From JAGOBX01 sp017999075 [NCBI: Candidatus Babelota bacterium] (GTDB lineage: Bacteria; JAGOBX01), in NCBI GenBank assembly GCA_017999075.1, contig JAGOBX010000043.1, positions 1 to 13,409 of the forward strand: DNA of 13,409 nt. Direction: 5' to 3'. Position 1 is the first letter of the stretch; each line of letters begins with the position of its first letter. Made by a program: the position numbers and the translations under genes. The notes under the pieces are model-generated. The model saw only the letters and a program-made list of their open reading frames with translations. It did not search any database and was not told the origin of the DNA. Below, piece after piece: positions 7,485 to 13,409 of this stretch.

Positions 7485-8438
7485 TTATATTTCTATAAGC
7501 ATTGAATCATAAGCTTGAGATATTTTTAAATTATTGTTTTTTATAAAATGCTGAGCATATTTTTTTGTGTCTCCCAAAATTTTATCAAGTTCAAAATCCT
7601 CGCGTGAAGGTTCAGAATGAAACATTACAAGATGTTTAGTGTTAGATAATGATGCGAATTCTACAGCCAGAAAATTACTTGAGTGCCCCCAATCGCATTT
7701 AATATATTCTGAATCAACCAAAGTATATTGCGCGTCAAATATCATTAAATCTGAATTTCTGAAAAATTCAATGAATTCCGATCCGATAACTTCTTCTTTA
7801 TGTTCAGCATCAGTAGAGTAAACAATTTTTTTGCCATTTTTAATAAAAGAATATCCGTATGATTTTCCAGGATGGTTTTGTTCAATTATGCTTATTTCAT
7901 ACCCGGATATATTGTATTTTTCTTTATTGGACAATTGAATGAATTTTTTTTCTGCTGCCATCATTTTTAGGCTTATTGGAAAAAACGGTTGAGACTGCTG
8001 TGTTTCAAAATTTTTTTCCAATTCATTATGGACTCCATAAATTATTATTTTGTTGCCTGGAATATATGCTGGTGTAAAAAAAGGAAAACCGTGAATATGA
8101 TCCCAATGGGTATGAGAAATAAAAATATGAAATGTTTTATTTATTTTAATATTTGTATTTTTCATTATATAATTTCCGAAATCACGCAATCCTGTGCCTG
8201 CGTCTAATATTATATAATTTTCTTTATTCCCATCGTCAATTTGAACACATGAAGTGTTTGTTCCGTAAGCTTTAGATACAGAAAATTGGGCAGTGCTGAT
8301 AATATTTTTTAAATCTGAATAGGTGATACTTTTTTTTTCAGACAATAACTCCAATATTTTATTGAGTTTCATTTCAATTTGATTTGATGTTATTGAAGCG
8401 GGTAATGAACCGCGTGTTCCCCAAAATTTTACTTCCAT
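7485..8438 (-). CDS. MBL-fold metallo-hydrolase (PhnP/RNase Z-like group)
   Basis: Metallo-beta-lactamase-fold hydrolase of 317 aa. The N-terminus MEVKFWGTRGSLP is the classic opening of a subgroup related to phosphodiesterases. Metal-ligand candidates: SHTHWDHIHGFPFF (108-121; His109, His111, Asp113, His114), His189 (QNHPG), Asp210 (STDAEH) or Asp235 (FDAQYT), His252 and His274 (FHSEPS). DAGTGLRDFG (79-88) precedes the main motif. Residues 21-55 form a charged helical insert near the N-terminus, longer than in minimal members. The substrate is unknown; related proteins cut cyclic nucleotides, phosphonate-derived cyclic phosphates or RNA ends. It is the first gene of the leftward operon. Its ATG lies about 10 bases after a TATAAT box and lacks a Shine-Dalgarno, so translation is probably leaderless. 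Confidence 0.87.
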   Translation of the reverse strand: MEVKFWGTRGSLPASITSNQIEMKLNKILELLSEKKSITYSDLKNIISTAQFSVSKAYGTNTSCVQIDDGNKENYIILDAGTGLRDFGNYIMKNTNIKINKTFHIFISHTHWDHIHGFPFFTPAYIPGNKIIIYGVHNELEKNFETQQSQPFFPISLKMMAAEKKFIQLSNKEKYNISGYEISIIEQNHPGKSYGYSFIKNGKKIVYSTDAEHKEEVIGSEFIEFFRNSDLMIFDAQYTLVDSEYIKCDWGHSSNFLAVEFASLSNTKHLVMFHSEPSREDFELDKILGDTKKYAQHFIKNNNLKISQAYDSMLIEI

Positions 8439-8447
8439 AGTTTGCTA

Positions 8448-8475
8448 ATTATATAACAAAAATTTAAATCGTCAA
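8448..8475 (-). promoter_or_regulatory. Sigma70-type promoter of the leftward operon
   Basis: On the - strand TTGACG (8475-8470), a 16-base spacer and a perfect TATAAT (8453-8448). Expected transcription start is about 8440-8442, only 2-4 bases before the ATG at 8438. It should drive all eight genes down to sdaAA. Confidence 0.7.
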
Positions 8476-8486
8476 ATATAATTTGA
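8472..8486. repeat. 15-base inverted repeat between divergent promoters, candidate operator
   Basis: TCAAAT-ATA-ATTTGA is a perfect 6-3-6 inverted repeat. Its left arm overlaps the -35 box of the leftward promoter, and it lies 12 bases from the rightward -35 box. A further TTTGAT copy occurs at 8506-8511. A bound dimer here could affect both promoters. Such repeats arise by chance fairly often in AT-rich DNA, so this is tentative. Confidence 0.35.
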
Positions 8487-8497
8487 TTTTAAAAATC

Positions 8498-8525
8498 TTG
8501 ACAAGTTTGATAATAAAAATATACT
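8498..8525 (+). promoter_or_regulatory. Sigma70-type promoter of the rightward radical SAM-bat operon
   Basis: Perfect TTGACA (8498-8503), a 16-base spacer and TATACT (8520-8525). The expected start near 8532 gives a leader of about 90 bases before the TTG start at 8623. A weaker extended -10 (TGTTATGAT, 8566-8574) without a -35 box could be a second start. Confidence 0.72.
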
Positions 8526-8607
8526 TCTCTTTCATATTAATAATGGAATAAAGATGTTATTTTTTTGTTATGATACCATATCTGAATTTATAAACAATTA
8601 AAAAAAT

Positions 8608-8613
8608 AAAGGA
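8608..8613 (+). promoter_or_regulatory. Shine-Dalgarno AAAGGA selecting a TTG start
   Basis: AAAGGA ends 9 bases before the TTG at 8623. No ATG or GTG in frame is better placed, and the N-terminal KLKVLFYVY strand of the B12-binding fold begins right after it. Confidence 0.65.
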
Positions 8614-8622
8614 AAAAATAAA

Positions 8623-10035
8623 TTGAAAAAATTGAAAGTGCTGTTTTATGTTTATGATTTTGATGATGAACCTATAGGACTATTATATATATCAGGTATG
8701 ATGAAATCGGTTGGAGCAAGCGTTGACATTGTTCTTACTAAATATGAGAATTATATTGAAAAAACCAAATCATTTAAACCGGATATAGCCGCATTTACTG
8801 TAACAACAGGATTTGATAATTATTATATTGGAATTGCTGAAACTGTTAAAAAAGTTGATAAAAATATTATTACAATTTTCGGCGGGCCTCATTGCACATT
8901 TTTTCCGGAATTTATAGAAAACCAGAGTAGCGATATTGTATTCAGAGGAGAATCTGAATTAGCAGTATGTGATTTTTTAAAAATTTTTTCTGAAAGCGGA
9001 GATTATTCGGAAATAAAAAATATTATTTGCAAAAAGAATGGAAAAACAATAATAAACGAGCTTAGAAATCTTGTTCAAGACATAGACGATTTGCCTCAAC
9101 CTGACAGGGCTCTTCTTTCTAAATATAAATTTTACAGGGAAGGTTCTAAAAAAGATTTTATAACAGGACGAGGATGTCCTTTCAATTGTTCATATTGCTT
9201 CAATCACGCTTTTAACAAAATGTATAAGGGTAAAGGTAAAATAATAAGAAAACACAGCGTTGATTATGTTTTAACTCAAATAAGGGAATTAAAAAAAATC
9301 GCAAATGTAAACTTTATACAATTTGTTGATGATATTTTTATAATATATGAAGATTGGCTAAGAGAATTTTCTGAAAAATATGCTGCTGAATTTGATATGC
9401 CGTTTAATTGTAATATAAGAGTTGATTATGTTACTGAAAAAACAATTTCGCTGTTAAAAAAATCAGGATGTCATTCTGTTTCAATGGGAATTGAATCCGG
9501 TGACGAATATGTTAGAAATAATATTTTGAAACGCAATTTGAAAGACAAAGAGATAATTGATGCGTGTAAAATAATAAAATCAGCAGGATTAAAACTTGCC
9601 ACTCAAAATATTGTAGGCATTCCCGGGGGAAGCCTCGAAAATGATTTTAAAACAATGAGACTTAATTATAAATGCAGGTCGGATTATGCATGGTGTACAT
9701 TATATCAGCCCTATCCTGGAGTAGAATTAACGGAGTATGCAATAAAAATAGGGGTATTTGATGGAAATAGAAAAAATATTTCTGCAAGTTTTCACAATGA
9801 CAGCATTTTGAATATTCAAAATAAAATAGAAGTTATTAATTTGCATAAACTTTTCGGAATAGGCGCAGAATATTGTAAACTTGAATGGTTTATAAAAATT
9901 TTAATAAAATTAAGGTTAACATGGTTTTATTCAATAATAAGAAAAATATGGAATGCATATTGCTATAAATTTAGAATCGCTAGAAAAATTTCCATGAAGG
10001 AAATTTTTTGGAAAGCACTATTGAAAAAAATTTAA
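8623..10035 (+). CDS. B12-binding-domain radical SAM protein (BchE/class B-like family)
   Basis: Radical SAM protein of 470 aa with an N-terminal Rossmann-type cobalamin-binding domain (about 4-125: KVLFYVY, KPDIAAFTVTTGF, FGGPHCTFFPEF, FRGESELA). No DxHxxG motif is visible, so cobalamin, if bound, would lack the usual His ligand. The linker DIDDLPQPDRALL (153-165) is typical of the family. The cluster motif is GRGCPFNCSYCFN (182-194; Cys185, Cys189, Cys192), then FVDDIF (235-240), MGIESGDE (288-295) and NIVGIPGG (329-336). Residues 420-470 form a basic, partly hydrophobic helical tail. These enzymes include methylases and ring-forming enzymes of lipid, hopanoid or natural-product pathways; the reaction here cannot be named. 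It starts with TTG and is followed by the bat genes after 19 bases, so it is probably co-transcribed with them. Confidence 0.87.
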   Translation: MKKLKVLFYVYDFDDEPIGLLYISGMMKSVGASVDIVLTKYENYIEKTKSFKPDIAAFTVTTGFDNYYIGIAETVKKVDKNIITIFGGPHCTFFPEFIENQSSDIVFRGESELAVCDFLKIFSESGDYSEIKNIICKKNGKTIINELRNLVQDIDDLPQPDRALLSKYKFYREGSKKDFITGRGCPFNCSYCFNHAFNKMYKGKGKIIRKHSVDYVLTQIRELKKIANVNFIQFVDDIFIIYEDWLREFSEKYAAEFDMPFNCNIRVDYVTEKTISLLKKSGCHSVSMGIESGDEYVRNNILKRNLKDKEIIDACKIIKSAGLKLATQNIVGIPGGSLENDFKTMRLNYKCRSDYAWCTLYQPYPGVELTEYAIKIGVFDGNRKNISASFHNDSILNIQNKIEVINLHKLFGIGAEYCKLEWFIKILIKLRLTWFYSIIRKIWNAYCYKFRIARKISMKEIFWKALLKKI

Positions 10036-10054
10036 ATTCTCTAAAATTCGAAAT

Positions 10055-11086
10055 ATGGAATTTAACAGCGGAAATTTTAGCCAGGCTTTTTATTTACCAA
10101 TATTTTTTGTTTTATTAGCATTATGGTACTACAGGAAATCCTCTAAAAAGTTATATTTATTAGTCAAATCAAACAATATTATATTTGATAAAATGTTTGG
10201 AAATTTGTCCATGAAAAAAGCGCGTTTGAAAATATACGCTCTTTCTTTGACAATGGTTTTAATAACAATATCTATAATGCGGCCGGTTTCAGGCTTAAAA
10301 CAAAGTATGATATCGCAGAAGTCATCGGATATAATTTTTTTAATTGATGTTTCAAATAGTATGGCCGCTACAGATATTAAACCGTCAAGGATTGATTATT
10401 TAAAATTTTTTGTAAAAAAATTTATTGAAATGTTTTATATAACAGACCGGTCAGGAATTGTTATTTTTGCAGGATCGCCGTTTGTATTATGTCCCTTGAC
10501 AAACGATTATACCGCGTTTTCAGAGCTTCTTGATTCTGCGGATATTTCATCAAATTCTGTTCAAGGTACCAATTTTAAATCAGCATTATATGCATCTGCT
10601 GATTTACTTTATGGTTTATCGCATTTTTATAATACTAATAAAATGATTTTACTTTTGACTGATGGTGAAGATTTTAGTTCGGAAGCGTTATCAACAGTGG
10701 AAATATTGAAAAAAAAATTTAGTGATTTAAAAATTTACTGTATTGGAGTCGGCTCCCAAAAAGGATCAAAGATACTTATGAAAACAGGCGCTGTTTTGAA
10801 AGATAATTTTAATAAGGAGGTTATAACTAAGTATAACGAAAATCTTTTAAAAAATATTTCTTTATTGACAGGTTCAAAATATTATTACTTAAATGAAAAT
10901 ACATTTGATTTTGTATTTAAAGATTTAAGTTCTGAGTTAAAAAATATAAACACCTCCTCTAAAGTTATAATAAAATATGCTGAAAAAGAATATTATAAAA
11001 TATTTTTGATTTTTGCAATAGTGCTGATCTTAATAGAGACTTTTATCTCTATTTCAAATCCTTGTTTGGATAAAGGAATAGAATGA
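10055..11086 (+). CDS. batB: BatA/BatB-type von Willebrand factor A membrane protein
   Basis: VWA protein of the Bacteroides aerotolerance (Bat) group, 343 aa. Membrane spans lie at about 10-25, 59-76 and 313-332, the usual layout with the VWA domain between spans 2 and 3. A complete MIDAS metal site is visible: Asp98-x-Ser100-x-Ser102 (IDVSNSM), Thr172 (VQGTNF) and Asp203 (LTDGED). KPSRIDYLK (109-117) and DRSGIVIFAG (131-140) are typical of BatA/BatB. Only one VWA gene is present although many clusters carry both batA and batB; the position directly before the TPR gene favours batB. No good Shine-Dalgarno is seen 19 bases after the radical SAM gene. Its stop overlaps the batC start (ATGA). 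The exact role in aerotolerance or envelope function is not settled for this family. Confidence 0.87.
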   Translation: MEFNSGNFSQAFYLPIFFVLLALWYYRKSSKKLYLLVKSNNIIFDKMFGNLSMKKARLKIYALSLTMVLITISIMRPVSGLKQSMISQKSSDIIFLIDVSNSMAATDIKPSRIDYLKFFVKKFIEMFYITDRSGIVIFAGSPFVLCPLTNDYTAFSELLDSADISSNSVQGTNFKSALYASADLLYGLSHFYNTNKMILLLTDGEDFSSEALSTVEILKKKFSDLKIYCIGVGSQKGSKILMKTGAVLKDNFNKEVITKYNENLLKNISLLTGSKYYYLNENTFDFVFKDLSSELKNINTSSKVIIKYAEKEYYKIFLIFAIVLILIETFISISNPCLDKGIE

Positions 11087-11778
11087 TGAACTTGAAAAAT
11101 ATTTTATTTCTTTTAATGCTTGCAATTATAATTAATTTTAAGATATTTGACGAAGAATATGAAAATATAAAGAAAGGATATGATTATTTTAGAAAATCTG
11201 ATTTTAAGCAATCTGCTAAATATTTTGAAAATATTTTTTTTATTAATCCTGAAAATGCGTTGAATCCTTATAATTTAGCGTTGGTTCAAATGAAATTGAA
11301 TAATTATAAAAATGCAGTTTCAAGTTTTAAATTATCAGCTTCATATAATAAAAATGATAAAAATTTATTGATAAAAACTTATTATAATATTGCTGATTCA
11401 ATGATGAAAATTAAAAATTATCAGGAAGCTATAATTTACTATAAAAAATGTTTGAAATTAAATCCGGATTTTTTTAATGCCAAATACAATTTGAAGACAG
11501 CTATAATGTTGAATCAAGATTCGGTTAAAACTTCCATTGATAAAAATTCGGATTATAATAAATCTAAAAATAAAAAAGATAATACAAACAGTATCAATAA
11601 TGATGCGGGAAAACAAAACAACAAACAAAATGCAAATAATGAAATTCCGTATTCTCTTCCTATAATATCTAAGGAAAATGCAGACAATATATTTCGTTCA
11701 GCTGTTGACATGAATCGAGCCGGCAAGTATAAACAACCAGGAGTTGTTAGCAGTGATTTCAAGGGAATATCCTGGTGA
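11083..11778 (+). CDS. batC: TPR-repeat protein, BatC-like
   Basis: Protein of 231 aa with an N-terminal hydrophobic segment (5-20, signal or anchor). About three tetratricopeptide repeats follow, near 26-57, 62-92 and 99-132; the last (YQEAIIYYKKCLKLNPDFFNAKYNL) is a textbook TPR. After them comes a Lys/Asn/Asp-rich low-complexity stretch (150-187), then a conserved-looking tail, ENADNIFRSAVDMNRAG (198-214). That pattern, TPRs, then a polar linker, then a short terminal helix, is characteristic of BatC. It overlaps batB by 4 bases. AAAGGA (11072-11077) precedes two adjacent ATGs at 11083 and 11086; the second has the better spacing (8 bases). It is expected at the periplasmic face as a partner of the VWA protein. 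Confidence 0.8.
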   Translation: MMNLKNILFLLMLAIIINFKIFDEEYENIKKGYDYFRKSDFKQSAKYFENIFFINPENALNPYNLALVQMKLNNYKNAVSSFKLSASYNKNDKNLLIKTYYNIADSMMKIKNYQEAIIYYKKCLKLNPDFFNAKYNLKTAIMLNQDSVKTSIDKNSDYNKSKNKKDNTNSINNDAGKQNNKQNANNEIPYSLPIISKENADNIFRSAVDMNRAGKYKQPGVVSSDFKGISW

Positions 11779-11784
11779 TTATAT

Positions 11785-13356
11785 ATGCTTAATAATATAT
11801 ATATTGCCGTAATAATTATTTTTTTTAATATTTTTCCTGCTTTTTCAGAACCTGAATTTACGCCGCTGTTAAATAAATCGGAAATATTTTTTAATGAAGA
11901 AGTAATTTATTCAATACAAATAAAAGGAGAAAATCTGCCCGACTTCACAATTCGCCAAATTCCTGATTTTATTATTGTTGATCAAAAAACAGAATATGCC
12001 GGAAATTCATATTTTGAAACAATAATTGATGGAAAACTTATACAGTCAATTAATTCAAATAGAGCAAAAATATTATATTTTACCTTGAAACCGTTAAAAA
12101 CCGGAAATATAAAAATAGGGCCATTTAACGCCTTGATAGATTCGCAGCCATATATTATTCCCCCTGTAAAGTTATTGGTGAAAAAAAAAGAAAATTCCTT
12201 TTCTGAAAAAATTGTATCTGCTGAATACAATTCGGGAAGACAGGTTTTTATTGAAACTTCAGTATCTTCTATTTTAAAAAAAAAACAAGAACGTAAAGAA
12301 AATCCTGATTTTAATTCTTTTTTTTATATCAATGAACCTATAATAGTAGAATATAATTTATATTCAAAGGTAAATATTAAATTTTTGGATAATCCTGAAA
12401 TACCGATTTACAAAGGGTTTCAAACTGAAAATGATTTTGAATTTCAATCAAGTTTTATAAAAAATAAAGATAAGTATAAACTATATTCTATTAGAAGAAT
12501 TATTTATCCTTTAATAGCTGGAGAGTTGGTTGTTCCTGGGATAAAAATAAATATGCTGTCTAATTACGATCCTTATTTTAATACAGGGAGAAATATTAAA
12601 ATCAAATCTGAAGATAAAAAAATATATGTAAGAAAAATTGAAACAAATGATCTTGATTTTACAAGAATTGTTGCTGATTCGATTAGCCTTTCTTATTTTT
12701 TTGATACTGATAAAATTCTTGTGCACCAACCTTTTACGCTGATATTAAAATTGGACGGAAGGTTTAATTTACGTGTTCCTGTGCCGATGAAATTGAAATT
12801 AAGTGATGGATTAAGAGTTTTTAATCAAACTGATTCAAATTCGATATCGTGCGATTCATACGGATTATATGGTTCAAAAATTTATAAATATATTTTAATT
12901 TCTGAAAATTCAGGAACAGAAACAGCTTCAATTTCATCAATTTCTTTTTATTCTGATAAATCTAAAAAAATTGAAAAATTGGACTGCCAGATTGTCATTT
13001 ACGTAGATTCAGATCAAATAAATTTACCAGGTGCAGATAAAAGTAATTTTATTTCTTATTACTCTTATCACAAGAAAAAAAGTGCACCGATGTATAAAAA
13101 AAATTCGGATATTATTGATAAACTTTTTGTATTTTTTATAGTGATTTTGTCTAGCATAACATTAATATTTTTTATTAATAAAAAAAAATGCAATAAAATG
13201 GCAATTAACAAAAAAACAGTTTTTGATAAATTTGATTTGAAAAACATATCTGAAACAATTGAACCGAAAATTTTTTATGAAAGGATATACGATTCATTGG
13301 TTTATATATATCTGCTAAATTTAAAATCAATTTTGCAGCTAATCCTGATTAATTGA
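11785..13356 (+). CDS. batD: BatD-like protein (oxygen-tolerance family), C-terminus probably displaced by a frameshift
   Basis: BatD-family envelope protein of 523 aa as read. The signal peptide is 1-21 (cut after AFS), followed by a large periplasmic region of beta-rich domains (22-445: EFTPLLNKSEIFFNEEVIYSIQIKG at the start, ILYFTLKPLKTGNIKIGPF in the first domain, YSIRRIIYPLIAGELVVPGIKI in the second). One membrane span lies at about 447-464, and a cytoplasmic tail begins with a lysine cluster. GGTGA (11774-11778) lies 6 bases before the ATG, overlapping the batC stop. The last residues (about 515-523, ILQLILIN) do not look like a BatD end. In the -1 frame a better tail follows from the TTTAAAA run at 13320-13326. 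The gene is therefore complete up to the tail but probably shortened by a frameshift or a sequencing error. Confidence 0.8.
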   Translation: MLNNIYIAVIIIFFNIFPAFSEPEFTPLLNKSEIFFNEEVIYSIQIKGENLPDFTIRQIPDFIIVDQKTEYAGNSYFETIIDGKLIQSINSNRAKILYFTLKPLKTGNIKIGPFNALIDSQPYIIPPVKLLVKKKENSFSEKIVSAEYNSGRQVFIETSVSSILKKKQERKENPDFNSFFYINEPIIVEYNLYSKVNIKFLDNPEIPIYKGFQTENDFEFQSSFIKNKDKYKLYSIRRIIYPLIAGELVVPGIKINMLSNYDPYFNTGRNIKIKSEDKKIYVRKIETNDLDFTRIVADSISLSYFFDTDKILVHQPFTLILKLDGRFNLRVPVPMKLKLSDGLRVFNQTDSNSISCDSYGLYGSKIYKYILISENSGTETASISSISFYSDKSKKIEKLDCQIVIYVDSDQINLPGADKSNFISYYSYHKKKSAPMYKKNSDIIDKLFVFFIVILSSITLIFFINKKKCNKMAINKKTVFDKFDLKNISETIEPKIFYERIYDSLVYIYLLNLKSILQLILIN

Positions 13357-13409
13357 CGGTATTTGAGCTATTAAATAAAACAAGTATCACTATTGAAAAA
13401 ACAGAAAAA
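13323..13409 (+). other. Out-of-frame continuation of the batD tail, interrupted by TAA and running off the window
   Basis: In the -1 frame relative to batD the DNA reads KINFAANPD, then TAA (13350-13352), then LTVFELLNKTSITIEKTEK, open to the window edge. The last part resembles the helical end of BatD proteins, where a YL..KL helix is followed by a short LT..ELL helix. No Shine-Dalgarno precedes the TTG after the stop, so a separate gene starting there is unlikely. The remainder lies outside the window. Confidence 0.4.

Noticed and set aside
8554-8601. A 15-codon ORF (MLFFCYDTISEFINN) in the leader of the rightward operon, with GGA 7 bases upstream.
   Set aside because: Weak ribosome site, no run of regulatory codons and no following terminator hairpin; short ORFs of this kind are expected by chance in AT-rich DNA.
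8439-8622. Riboswitch or structured RNA in the divergent spacer.
   Set aside because: The 90-base leader is almost only A and T, with no stable stem or known riboswitch motif that I can see.
13353-13409. A new gene starting with TTG after the batD region.
   Set aside because: No Shine-Dalgarno, and the residues fit the end of BatD better than a protein N-terminus.

Overview
The window is a strongly AT-rich bacterial segment with dense coding, little spacer and heavy use of Lys, Asn and Ile codons. The gene set points to an anaerobic, probably Gram-negative bacterium: an oxygen-labile iron-sulfur serine dehydratase, two radical SAM enzymes, a membrane-anchored TlpA-type thioredoxin, and a Bat (aerotolerance) cluster. 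Spirochaetes, Bacteroidota and several sediment or gut phyla would all fit, and I cannot place it further from this sequence.

Layout. (1) At the left edge a + strand RlmI-type 23S rRNA methyltransferase runs in from outside the window. It meets the next genes tail to tail at an AU-rich hairpin. (2) From about 8.44 kb back to 1.11 kb lie eight tightly packed - strand genes, in transcription order: an MBL-fold hydrolase, an RsbW-like ATPase fused to a GNAT domain, a TlpA-like thioredoxin, an ABC ATPase, an ABC-2 permease, a radical SAM/SPASM protein, sdaAB and sdaAA. Gaps are 4-29 bases, and the last three genes overlap by 7-8 bases, so one operon is likely. (3) A 184-base divergent spacer (8439-8622) holds two good sigma70-type promoters back to back, with a 15-base inverted repeat over the leftward -35 box. 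The leftward promoter sits so close to the first ATG that the mRNA should be nearly leaderless. (4) To the right is a + strand operon: a B12-binding-type radical SAM protein, then a Bat cluster with a single von Willebrand A protein (BatA/BatB type), a TPR protein (BatC) and BatD.

How the genes may work together. SdaAB and SdaAA form the two-subunit serine dehydratase (serine to pyruvate plus ammonia). The thioredoxin, ABC pair and radical SAM/SPASM protein resemble the toolkit of peptide-modification/export operons such as skf of Bacillus, but no precursor peptide or peptidase is visible, so this is only a hypothesis. The MBL and ATPase-GNAT proteins look like a signalling pair. The Bat proteins are expected to form an envelope VWA/TPR complex.

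The most notable anomaly is the 3' end of batD. The reading frame breaks at a TTTAAAA run, and the expected tail seems to continue in the -1 frame beyond an extra TAA.
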